This document shows, piece by piece, positions 1 to 5,661 of a DNA stretch of 5,661 bases. The stretch's first letter is position 1. The number at the start of each line of letters is the position of its first letter. The notes beneath the pieces were generated by a model. The model was not told the DNA's origin and made no database searches. It saw only the letters and a program-made list of their open reading frames with translations. The stretch spans positions 1 through 5,661 of the forward strand of contig JAAYWX010000375.1 of assembly GCA_012516225.1 (NCBI GenBank). Direction: 5' to 3'. Both the position numbers and the translations under genes were made by a program. This DNA comes from Clostridiales bacterium (GTDB taxonomy: Bacteria > Bacillota > Clostridia > Oscillospirales > Oscillospiraceae).

Positions 1-29
1 GACCTTTTTTCTTCCAATAATATTTTTCT

Positions 30-44
30 TATAATTATTATAAT
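30..44 (+). promoter_or_regulatory. Possible -10 elements upstream of the pseudouridine synthase gene
   Basis: Two exact TATAAT hexamers lie at 30-35 and 39-44 in a very AT-rich stretch, 40-55 bases before the start codon at 85. Neither has a convincing -35 box at the normal distance: the best for the first is TTTTCT at 7-12 with a 17-base spacer. In such AT-rich DNA TATAAT can occur by chance, so this is only a plausible promoter. The T run at 5-10 could be the tail of an upstream terminator, but its stem would lie outside the window. Confidence 0.35.
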
Positions 45-84
45 ACGTTTTCTGCATTTTACAATTATTTTTCGGAGAAACTCA

Positions 85-1062
85 ATGAAAGAATTTATTG
101 TTTCAAAAAACGATGCAAACCAGCGTCTTGACCGTTTTGTCGCAAAGGCTGTCCCTCTCCTCCCTGAGTCGCTTCTGCAGAAATACATCCGCTTAAAGCG
201 CATAAAACTTAACGGGAAGGGCGCAAAGCGCGACGACAGGCTCAAAGAGGGTGATACTCTGCAGCTTTATATAAACGATGAATTTTTCGATGTGCCGACG
301 GAGGAAAATGCCTACTTAAAAGTGGGAACCCCTCGTCTCAGTATAGTTTATGAAGATGAAAATATCATTTTGACCGATAAAAAACCCGGTATGCTCTGCC
401 ATAGTGACGGAGAATGGAGTTACGACACTTTAATCGCCAACATTCAAGCTTACCTATACCAGAAAGGCGAGTGGAACCCGCGAGGGGAAAACTCTTTTGC
501 CCCCGCCCTATGCAACAGAATTGACAGAAATACGGGCGGTATTGTCATAGCTGCCAAAAATGCGGAAGCACTTCGCATAATGAATGAAAAAATAAAAAAC
601 CGCGAAATTGATAAATATTATCTCTGCGCAGTCTGTGGAAGACCCAATCCTAAAGAGGGTCTGCTCCGTGGATGGATATTCAAAGATTCCTCTAAAAATC
701 AAGTATTTATTAAAAAACAAAGCTGCCCCGGTGCAAAGGAAGCCTTGACTGAATACCGCACCCTGCAGACTAAAAGCGGCCTTTCGCTTGTCGAATGCCG
801 TCTGCTTACCGGCAGAACACATCAGATCAGGGCGCAGATGGCGGCCAATGGGACACCTCTTCTCGGTGACGGAAAATATGGTTCAGAACGCGTCAACCGT
901 CAGTACGGGGAAAAAGGGCAGGCGCTTTATTCTTACCGTCTGAAATTCAGCTTCAAAACCGAAGCAGGAATTTTAAATTACCTTAACGGCAGGAGTTTTT
1001 CCGTACAGAACATCGATTTTGTCAAAAAATATTTTGATTTTGATTTTTTCGTTGACAAGTGA
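85..1062 (+). CDS. RluA-family pseudouridine synthase with N-terminal S4 domain
   Basis: This 325-residue cytoplasmic enzyme probably converts specific uridines of rRNA (RluC/RluD-like, 23S rRNA) to pseudouridine. The exact target cannot be read from sequence. Residues about 12-70 form an S4 RNA-binding domain (QRLDRFVAK, then a basic KRIKLNGKGAK stretch). The catalytic domain has the RluA motif NRIDRNTGG at 144-152, with the catalytic aspartate at D147. Glycine replaces the serine of the textbook HRLDxxTSG form, a variant I associate with clostridial members. The second signature, LLTGRTHQIR (240-249), followed by GTPLLGDGKYG, is intact. Length is normal for the family. The ATG at 85 is supported by GGAGA at 74-78 with a 6-base spacer. 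The gene stands apart from the pot operon, and its last codons carry the -35 box of the pot promoter. No intrinsic terminator is visible after its TGA, so some read-through into potA is possible. Confidence 0.95.
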   Translation: MKEFIVSKNDANQRLDRFVAKAVPLLPESLLQKYIRLKRIKLNGKGAKRDDRLKEGDTLQLYINDEFFDVPTEENAYLKVGTPRLSIVYEDENIILTDKKPGMLCHSDGEWSYDTLIANIQAYLYQKGEWNPRGENSFAPALCNRIDRNTGGIVIAAKNAEALRIMNEKIKNREIDKYYLCAVCGRPNPKEGLLRGWIFKDSSKNQVFIKKQSCPGAKEALTEYRTLQTKSGLSLVECRLLTGRTHQIRAQMAANGTPLLGDGKYGSERVNRQYGEKGQALYSYRLKFSFKTEAGILNYLNGRSFSVQNIDFVKKYFDFDFFVDK

Positions 1063-1080
1063 CATTTTTATATATATATT
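1052..1080 (+). promoter_or_regulatory. Sigma-A-type promoter for the pot operon
   Basis: A perfect -35 box TTGACA (1052-1057) is followed by a 17-base spacer and TATATT (1075-1080), five of six matches to the -10 consensus. The spacer is AT-rich. Transcription would begin near 1087, giving a leader of roughly 130 nt before the potA ATG at 1218. The -35 box lies inside the last two codons of the preceding pseudouridine synthase gene and the spacer starts across its stop codon. It is the best promoter-like match I found in the 155-base gap region and is correctly placed for potABCD. Start-site position is inferred, not seen. Confidence 0.65.
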
Positions 1081-1093
1081 GAGTTTTGCGTTG

Positions 1094-1118
1094 CGGATTC
1101 CTTTGTAAAATGGATCCG
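1094..1118 (+). promoter_or_regulatory. Hairpin in the potA leader
   Basis: CGGAT(T)CC at 1094-1101 pairs with GGATCCG at 1112-1118, giving seven base pairs with one bulged T. TTT at 1102-1104 could add three A-T pairs with AAA at 1108-1110. No T run follows, so it is not an intrinsic terminator for the upstream gene. It sits just after the predicted transcription start and may stabilise the 5' end of the mRNA or act in regulation. This is a by-eye fold only. Confidence 0.35.
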
Positions 1119-1149
1119 GAAAACAAGAGAAATAAGGTAAAAATCGGGA

Positions 1150-1198
1150 AATACCATCTTTCGGTAAAACCGTACTATTTTTAATCCACGGTGGTATT
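1150..1198 (+). promoter_or_regulatory. Inverted repeat just upstream of the potA ribosome binding site
   Basis: AATACCA at 1150-1156 is the exact reverse complement of TGGTATT at 1192-1198. In RNA the stem can extend inward by a U-G (1157/1191) and a C-G (1158/1190) pair. The enclosed 31 bases contain a small CGGT/ACCG hairpin (1162-1165/1169-1172) followed by a T-rich stretch (1177-1182). TACC 1152-1155 can instead pair with GGTA 1163-1166, so alternative folds exist. The outer arm ends five bases before the GAAGGGGG ribosome binding site. It could be an operator for a repressor or a leader controlling translation. No known riboswitch class is recognised, and chance cannot be excluded. Confidence 0.35.
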
Positions 1199-1203
1199 AA
1201 ACA

Positions 1204-1211
1204 GAAGGGGG
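1204..1211 (+). promoter_or_regulatory. potA ribosome binding site
   Basis: GAAGGGGG lies six bases before the ATG at 1218 and decides the start of potA. A GTG in the same frame at 1191 has no comparable site upstream and would lie inside the inverted repeat. Confidence 0.85.
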
Positions 1212-1217
1212 ACGCCA

Positions 1218-2354
1218 ATGTCCAAAGAACTAATACGGCTTATAGATTGCCGTAAGGAATTCGACGGCGAAGTCGTACTTGACTCTATCAATTTAGACAT
1301 TAAGGACAAAGAATTTCTCACGCTGCTCGGTCCTTCGGGCTGCGGAAAAACAACAACCCTGCGGATTATCGGCGGCTTTCTTAAACCCGATTCCGGCAAG
1401 GTTATTTTCGATGGTGTGAAAATAAATGATGTTCCGCCTCACAAGCGCAAGATAAATACGGTCTTCCAAAAATATGCGCTCTTTACGCATTTGAACGTAT
1501 TTGAAAATATTGCGTTCGGGCTGCGTATCCAAAAGCCGAGGCTCTCAGAACGGGAAATAACCCGTAGGGTGCATGAGGCTTTGGAGCTTGTTGCCCTTAA
1601 AGGCTATGAAAAACGTTCTGTAAGCCAGCTTTCCGGCGGTCAGCAGCAACGTATAGCCATAGCAAGAGCAATAGTAAACAGGCCGCAGGTCTTGTTGCTT
1701 GATGAACCTCTGGGCGCTTTGGATCTTAAACTGCGAAAGGATATGCAGCGAGAGCTGAAGCGAATTCAGCAGCAGGTGGGCATCACTTTTGTTTATGTGA
1801 CGCATGACCAGGAGGAAGCCCTGACTATGTCAGACACTGTTGTTGTAATGAACAAGGGTGAGATACAGCAGATAGGCACTCCTGTTGACATATATAACGA
1901 GCCGAAAAACGCTTTCGTCGCCGATTTTATCGGTGAAAGCAACATAATAGACGGCATAATGGTTTCCGACAATACAGTCAGAATGTACGGCAGGGATTTT
2001 CCCTGTCTGGACAAGGGCTTTGCCCCTAATGAACCCGTTGACGTGGTAGTCCGTCCCGAAGATATAGATATTGTCCCTGTTGAACTCGGTCAGATAACCG
2101 GCACGGTCACAGATGTTACATTCAAAGGTATGCAGTATGACATAATTGTCGATTTTCAAGGCTTTAAGTGGCTTATACAAACAACCGACCATTCTCCTGT
2201 CGGAGCAAAAATCGGAGTAAAAATAGATCCCGACGGTTTCCATATTATGAAAAAAAGCGAATATTCGGGACTTTACGGCGATTACAGCTCCTACAGTTCC
2301 GAATATGACGAGCTTTCCGCCGCTCCGGATGAAGGGGGGGCAGAAGATGAGTAA
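1218..2354 (+). CDS. potA: Polyamine ABC transporter ATP-binding protein PotA
   Basis: This is the ATPase of a spermidine/putrescine importer; a dimer on the cytoplasmic face powers the PotB/PotC channel. The 378-residue protein has Walker A GPSGCGKTT (38-46), Q-loop Q84, ABC signature LSGGQQQR (138-145), Walker B VLLLDEP (158-164), D-loop GALD (166-169) and switch histidine H196, all intact. A TOBE-type C-terminal domain follows (about 240-345, with VVVRPEDIDI), as in the PotA/MalK/CysA group of importers. Length is normal for PotA. The last 32 residues (347-378) form an acidic tail with five tyrosines, unlike the compact end of most PotA proteins I know. The ATG at 1218 is chosen for its strong ribosome binding site. 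It is first in the potABCD operon, and its end overlaps the potB start by 8 bp. The identity as polyamine rather than other importer rests on PotB, PotC and PotD downstream. Confidence 0.96.
   Translation: MSKELIRLIDCRKEFDGEVVLDSINLDIKDKEFLTLLGPSGCGKTTTLRIIGGFLKPDSGKVIFDGVKINDVPPHKRKINTVFQKYALFTHLNVFENIAFGLRIQKPRLSEREITRRVHEALELVALKGYEKRSVSQLSGGQQQRIAIARAIVNRPQVLLLDEPLGALDLKLRKDMQRELKRIQQQVGITFVYVTHDQEEALTMSDTVVVMNKGEIQQIGTPVDIYNEPKNAFVADFIGESNIIDGIMVSDNTVRMYGRDFPCLDKGFAPNEPVDVVVRPEDIDIVPVELGQITGTVTDVTFKGMQYDIIVDFQGFKWLIQTTDHSPVGAKIGVKIDPDGFHIMKKSEYSGLYGDYSSYSSEYDELSAAPDEGGAEDE
2334..2340 (+). promoter_or_regulatory. potB ribosome binding site, a G7 run inside potA
   Basis: A run of seven G, preceded by GAA, lies six bases before the potB ATG at 2347, within the last codons of potA. 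It selects this ATG over an earlier in-frame ATG at 2305, which has no such site and would add 14 residues overlapping potA. AGAAG at 2342-2346 lies too close to the ATG to be the main site. Confidence 0.75.
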
Positions 2355-3291
2355 AACCTCTCTCTCTTCATGGTCTGAATCCAAGCCGCTCCGTATCCTT
2401 CGCTCCGCAAGAGCATTTTTGGAGCGCTACCGAAAGCAGTCGTTTGCTTTTCCTTACATCCTCTGGATGGCTCTGTTCGTTGTAATCCCTATTATCCTCA
2501 TAGTCGTTTACGCTTTCACAAGCGCAGGCAACGGCTTCACTTTGAAGAATTTTTCCGGCATAATAAGCTATGCCCCGGTTTTCGGACGCAGTTTGTGGCT
2601 TGCTCTTGTCGCCACGGCGGTATGTCTTTTAATCGGATATCCCGTTGCTCTCGCAATCAGCCGCATGAACATAAAAACGCAACGCATAGTGCTTATGCTT
2701 GTAATGCTTCCGATGTGGATAAACTTTCTTCTGCGCACATACGCATGGATGTCGCTCCTTGAAAATACGGGGCTTATAAATCGTGCTCTTGCAGCTCTCG
2801 GAGTATTTGACCTGATAAACAGCCTCCACGCAAACGATCTGAACTATACTCCGATAACGCATTTTCAGCTTATAAACACAAACGGAGCTGTTGTACTCGG
2901 CATGGTTTACAACTATCTGCCCTTTATGATACTCCCCATCCAGAGCGTTATTGTAAAAATAGATCCCTTTGTCATAGAAGCTGCGGAAGATTTAGGCGCG
3001 GACAGAGGCACTGTTTTCAGAAAAGTTATTTTCCCTTTAAGCCTTTCCGGCGTTATAAGCGGAATAACCATGGTTTTTGTTCCCGCCGTTTCAACTTTTG
3101 TAATCTCAAAGCTTCTCAGCAACGGAACGGTTATGCTCCTCGGCGACCTTATTGAAATGCAGTTTACCGGTTCCGCATACAATCCGCACTTGGGTTCCGC
3201 CATTTCTCTTATTATGATGGCAATAGTCGTAATCTGCATGAGCATTATGAACAAGTTCGGTGAGGGTGAAGAACAGGCGGTGATGATGTGA
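2347..3291 (+). CDS. potB: Polyamine ABC transporter permease PotB
   Basis: One of two membrane subunits that form the polyamine channel. The 314-residue protein has about six hydrophobic segments (approximately 36-58, 83-105, 114-135, 181-203, 236-258, 282-304). The EAA loop that docks onto the ATPase is present: EAAEDLGADRG from E211, with the conserved glycine at G217, followed by FRKVIFPLSLSG. The order and the motifs LPMWINFLLRTYAW and GMVYNYLPFMILP are characteristic of PotB. A start at 2347 gives a 35-residue cytoplasmic N-terminus, somewhat long. The loop between segments 3 and 4 (about 158-178) appears longer than in Escherichia coli PotB as I recall it. Its start overlaps the end of potA by 8 bp, and its stop codon overlaps the potC start (GTGA), so translation of the three genes is probably coupled. 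Confidence 0.95.
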   Translation: MSKTSLSSWSESKPLRILRSARAFLERYRKQSFAFPYILWMALFVVIPIILIVVYAFTSAGNGFTLKNFSGIISYAPVFGRSLWLALVATAVCLLIGYPVALAISRMNIKTQRIVLMLVMLPMWINFLLRTYAWMSLLENTGLINRALAALGVFDLINSLHANDLNYTPITHFQLINTNGAVVLGMVYNYLPFMILPIQSVIVKIDPFVIEAAEDLGADRGTVFRKVIFPLSLSGVISGITMVFVPAVSTFVISKLLSNGTVMLLGDLIEMQFTGSAYNPHLGSAISLIMMAIVVICMSIMNKFGEGEEQAVMM

Positions 3292-4115
3292 AACGTAAGA
3301 ACACCGGCGGAAACATCCTGACGGCGCTGACCTTTATTTTTCTGTATGCGCCGATAATCGTTCTGATCGTTTTTTCCTTCAATAGTTCAAAAAGCCGTAC
3401 AATCTGGTCCGGCTTTACGCTCGACTGGTACAGGGAACTGTTCAGGGATAGTTTAATAATGTCGTCGCTTGAAACAACCTTGCTTGTTTCCGTGCTCGCC
3501 GCCCTTGCCGCAGCCGTCATCGGTACTTTTGCCGCTATCGGCTTCTACAATATGAAAAAGCATTGGCGCTCGCCGCTTCTTATGATAAACAACATCCCTG
3601 TGATAAATGCGGATATTATTACCGGCGTTTCGCTCTCTCTTCTGTTTGTTTCGGCCGGCGTTGTCATAGGCTTTGAGCTTGGTTTCGGCACGCTTTTAAT
3701 AGCACACATCACTTTCGATATTCCCTATGTTATACTTTCGGTCATGCCTAAACTTTACCAGCTCGACCGCAATTTGTTTGAAGCCGCTCAGGATTTGGGC
3801 TGTACATGGTTTCAGACTATTTATAAAGTGATAATACCGGAAATAATGCCGGGAATAATAAACGGGCTTCTGATAGCTTTCACGATGTCCGTCGACGACT
3901 TCGTAATAAGCTATTTTACGGCTGGCAGCAGCGTTCAGACGCTTTCAATGGCTATCTATGCTATGACACGCAAGAGGATAAGCCCGAAAATAAATGCAAT
4001 TTCAACTCTCCTTTTCACAGTCGTCCTTATTCTGCTTGTCATCGTCAATGTTCGGGAGTCGAGACAGCAGCGCAAGGCGGATCTGAAAAGAGAACAAATG
4101 CCGGAAGAGGTGTAA
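3288..4115 (+). CDS. potC: Polyamine ABC transporter permease PotC
   Basis: The second channel subunit, 275 residues, partner of PotB. The first hydrophobic segment is at about 10-31 (YAPIIVLIVFSFN) and the second at about 62-86; further segments follow through about 255. The EAA docking loop is EAAQDLG at 165-171, followed by YKVIIPEIMPGI. The PotC-typical MSVDDFVISYF sequence (aspartates D203, D204) and a late ISPKINAISTL stretch are present. The C-terminus is a charged cytoplasmic tail of about 25 residues. Translation starts at GTG 3288, which shares four bases (GTGA) with the potB stop. AGGCGG at 3275-3280 is a reasonable ribosome binding site, and no ATG in this frame is better placed. 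potD begins two bases after its stop. Confidence 0.95.
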   Translation: MKRKNTGGNILTALTFIFLYAPIIVLIVFSFNSSKSRTIWSGFTLDWYRELFRDSLIMSSLETTLLVSVLAALAAAVIGTFAAIGFYNMKKHWRSPLLMINNIPVINADIITGVSLSLLFVSAGVVIGFELGFGTLLIAHITFDIPYVILSVMPKLYQLDRNLFEAAQDLGCTWFQTIYKVIIPEIMPGIINGLLIAFTMSVDDFVISYFTAGSSVQTLSMAIYAMTRKRISPKINAISTLLFTVVLILLVIVNVRESRQQRKADLKREQMPEEV

Positions 4116-4117
4116 TT

Positions 4118-5158
4118 ATGAAAAAATTAATTTCAGTTATCGTCTGTACCGCTATGTTTATCTTCCTGTTTTCCGGCTGCGGAGGAAGCAGGGCGAAAAA
4201 AGGCGTAGTCAATGTATACAATTGGGGAGAATACATCGATACCGATCTTCTCAAACAGTTTGAAAAGGATACAGGCATAAAGGTCAATTACAAAAATTTT
4301 GAATCAAACGAGCAGATGTACTCCGTATTAAAGCAGGGCGGTGTCAGCTATGATGTCATCATTCCTTCGGACTATATGATTTCAAGGCTTATCGGCGAGG
4401 ATATGCTTGAGCCACTTAATTTTTCCAATATCCCGAATTATTCTCTTATCGACAGCAATCTCAAAAATATGCCTTACGACCCTGAAAACAAATACAGCGT
4501 ACCGTATATGTGGGGAACAGTCGGAATTATATACGACCCCGATGTTGTCGGTGAAGTGGATAGCTGGGGCGCTCTTTTCGATGAAAAAAATGCTGGAAAC
4601 ATCCTTATGTTCGACAACCCGCGCGATGCCATGGGCATAGCCCTTAAATATCTCGGATATTCACTGAACACCACAGACAAAAGCGAACTGGATGAAGCCT
4701 TCGAGCTTTTGAAAAAGCAAAAGCCCATTTTGCAGGGCTATGTTATGGACCAGATTTTCAGCAAGCTTGAGAGCGGTGAAGCCGCAATCGGTCCTTATTA
4801 TGCCGGAGATTATCTGACTATGCATCAGGCTAATCCCAAACTTAAGTTCTGCATACCAAAGGAAGGCTCCAATGTATTTGTCGATGCCATGTGCATTCCA
4901 AAAGGCGCCCAAAACAAAGAAAACGCTGAGGCCTTCATAAACTTCATGACAGGTACTGAACAGAGCCTTGCGAATTCTGAATATATAGGATATACAAGTC
5001 CTAATGTGGAAGTCCGCAGTCTTCTTGATGCAGATGAGCTTTCTATGTCGGTAATGTATCCCGCTGAAAAAGTGCTCTCAAAATGCGAATCGTTTATAAA
5101 CCTTCCTCAGGAAACCCTGGATTATTACGATTCAATTTGGATAAAGCTCAAATCTTGA
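4118..5158 (+). CDS. potD: Polyamine-binding lipoprotein PotD
   Basis: The extracytoplasmic receptor that binds putrescine/spermidine and hands it to PotB/PotC. The 346-residue precursor has a lipoprotein signal: MKK, a hydrophobic core, then FSGC with the lipidated cysteine at C21. The mature protein starts with VNVYNWGEYI (31-40), the hallmark of the PotD/PotF family, then ESNEQMY (62-68), PSDYM (83-87), YSVPYMWGT (126-134), LGYSLNTTD (179-187) and IGYTSPN (290-296). The last of these carries Y292, equivalent to a ligand-contacting tyrosine of E. coli PotD. Some pocket positions look PotF-like (YAGD with D231, F254, I327) and others PotD-like (S84, Y86), so the preferred polyamine is uncertain. 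GGAAGAGG (4103-4110) is a strong ribosome binding site inside the end of potC. It is the last gene of the operon and is followed by a strong terminator. Confidence 0.95.
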   Translation: MKKLISVIVCTAMFIFLFSGCGGSRAKKGVVNVYNWGEYIDTDLLKQFEKDTGIKVNYKNFESNEQMYSVLKQGGVSYDVIIPSDYMISRLIGEDMLEPLNFSNIPNYSLIDSNLKNMPYDPENKYSVPYMWGTVGIIYDPDVVGEVDSWGALFDEKNAGNILMFDNPRDAMGIALKYLGYSLNTTDKSELDEAFELLKKQKPILQGYVMDQIFSKLESGEAAIGPYYAGDYLTMHQANPKLKFCIPKEGSNVFVDAMCIPKGAQNKENAEAFINFMTGTEQSLANSEYIGYTSPNVEVRSLLDADELSMSVMYPAEKVLSKCESFINLPQETLDYYDSIWIKLKS

Positions 5159-5195
5159 ACAAACTTCATTTGCACGATTTATTAATTACTAAACT

Positions 5196-5233
5196 AAAAA
5201 ATCCGGACTGTTAAAAAGCAGTCCGGATTTTTT
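5196..5233. terminator. Bidirectional intrinsic terminator between potD and the chemotaxis gene
   Basis: A perfect 15-bp stem pairs 5196-5210 with 5219-5233 around an 8-base loop (5211-5218). The arms have the core ATCCGGACTG/CAGTCCGGAT, with six A on the left and six T on the right. Either strand therefore ends in a GC-rich stem followed by a T run. It lies 37 bases after the potD stop and 61 bases beyond the stop of the convergent chemotaxis gene, so it can end both transcripts. Confidence 0.93.
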
Positions 5234-5294
5234 AATTGAATTGACTCTCGCTATAAATCCGCATAAGATTCAAGCTGGATTATACTAACAAAAG

Positions 5295-5661
5295 CTAAAC
5301 TTTGAATTTTAAAATTACTTCCTGAAGCTCATTGAAACGTTCGCTCAGCTTTTGTGACGATATGGAGCTTTCCTCGGCAGTCATGGAATTTTGCTGTACA
5401 ACGGAAGATATTTGTTCCATACCCGTCTTAATTTGGCTCAGTGCGCTTGCCTGCTCTGCCGTTGCTTTGTTTATCTCTTCCATCAGTCCGTTGGACTGAA
5501 TGGATATATCCTTAACTTCCCGCATAGATTCAGCAACAGATAGTGCAAGTTTTGTTCACCCCTCAACGGAAGCAATGGTTTCCTCAATAAGGGCGGTGGT
5601 ACTTTTTGCCGCTTCTGCGGAGTTGACTGCAAGGTTTCTTACTTCGTCGGCAACAACCGCA
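5295..5661 (-). pseudogene. Methyl-accepting chemotaxis protein, C-terminal end, interrupted by an in-frame TGA
   Basis: Read on the - strand from the window edge, the frame gives AVVADEVRNLAVNSAEAAKS, the tip of the cytoplasmic hairpin that contacts CheA and CheW in chemoreceptors. It then runs into a TGA at 5558-5556 after SVEG. The same frame continues without a shift for 86 more residues (TKLALSVAESMREV through SSVVQQNSMTAEESS to LQEVILKFKV), matching the returning helix of an MCP signalling domain, including an EE pair typical of the second methylation region and a basic C-terminus. In related clostridial receptors the interrupted position is usually glycine (as in VENGTK), so a GGA to TGA change is the simplest explanation. 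The stop would remove the helix needed to form the four-helix bundle, hence the pseudogene call, but a sequencing error is equally possible. The 5' part, with any sensor and HAMP domains, lies beyond the window. Confidence 0.8.

Noticed and set aside
1162..1183. Small CGGT/ACCG hairpin followed by a T-rich stretch as an intrinsic terminator or attenuator
   Set aside because: The stem has only four base pairs with a 3-base loop and the T run is interrupted and displaced, too weak to call as a terminator.
1191..1217. GTG at 1191 as the potA start, adding nine residues
   Set aside because: It lacks a ribosome binding site and lies within an inverted repeat; ATG 1218 has GAAGGGGG six bases upstream and gives the usual N-terminus.
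2305..2346. ATG at 2305 as the potB start, adding 14 residues
   Set aside because: It would overlap potA by 50 bases with no ribosome binding site; ATG 2347 follows the G7 site at the right distance.
1830..2384. Long open frame on the - strand opposite potA
   Set aside because: It lies antisense to well-conserved PotA coding sequence, has no family resemblance and no ribosome binding site that I can see.
5295..5525. A separate small gene of 76 codons beginning at ATG 5525 on the - strand
   Set aside because: No ribosome binding site precedes it, and the sequence upstream in the same frame continues the same chemoreceptor domain, so this is the tail of an interrupted gene.
5556..5558. Recoded TGA (alternative genetic code or selenocysteine)
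   Set aside because: TGA ends the pseudouridine synthase gene, potB and potD at family-appropriate lengths; past the potB TGA more TGA codons follow at once. The expected residue is glycine, not cysteine, and no selenocysteine element was seen.
5159..5661. Functional link between polyamine uptake and the adjacent chemoreceptor
   Set aside because: The genes are convergent and separated by a bidirectional terminator; the sensor domain is outside the window, so adjacency alone does not support polyamine sensing.

Overview
The window looks like chromosomal DNA from a Gram-positive anaerobe of the class Clostridia, possibly an Oscillospiraceae/Ruminococcaceae-type gut bacterium. This is inferred from the protein flavour (an RluA-family enzyme with an NRIDRNTGG catalytic motif, PotB/PotC of the clostridial type), strong AGGGGG-type ribosome binding sites, frequent ATA isoleucine codons and moderate base composition. 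No marker gene fixes the taxon.

Layout, left to right. Positions 1-84 are an AT-rich upstream region with possible -10 elements. An RluA-family pseudouridine synthase gene follows (85-1062, +). A good sigma-A-type promoter overlaps its last codons (1052-1080) and should produce a leader of about 130 nt with several possible hairpins. After the leader comes a compact four-gene operon on the + strand for a polyamine ABC importer: potA (ATPase, 1218-2354), potB (permease, 2347-3291), potC (permease, 3288-4115) and potD (substrate-binding lipoprotein, 4118-5158). The genes overlap by 8 bp and 4 bp or are 2 bp apart, so translation is probably coupled. A 15-bp perfect stem flanked by A and T runs (5196-5233) ends the operon. 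It also serves the convergent gene on the - strand, the C-terminal end of a methyl-accepting chemotaxis protein that enters from beyond the right edge (5661 down to 5295).

How the genes work together: PotD, anchored outside the membrane by lipid, captures putrescine or spermidine and delivers it to the PotB/PotC channel, which is driven by a PotA dimer. The pseudouridine synthase and chemotaxis genes are neighbours without an obvious functional link. No regulator gene (for example a cupin/HTH PuuR-like protein) lies beside the transporter within the window.

The most notable anomaly is an in-frame TGA (5556-5558) in the otherwise well-conserved chemotaxis signalling domain. It points to a nonsense mutation (pseudogene) or a base-call error. 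Smaller points of interest are the structured potA leader, a PotD pocket that mixes PotD-like and PotF-like positions, a longer external loop in PotB and an acidic tyrosine-rich tail on PotA. I do not see evidence for a new biological system; most of the window is ordinary core metabolism and transport. No gene-free stretch exceeds about 155 bases.
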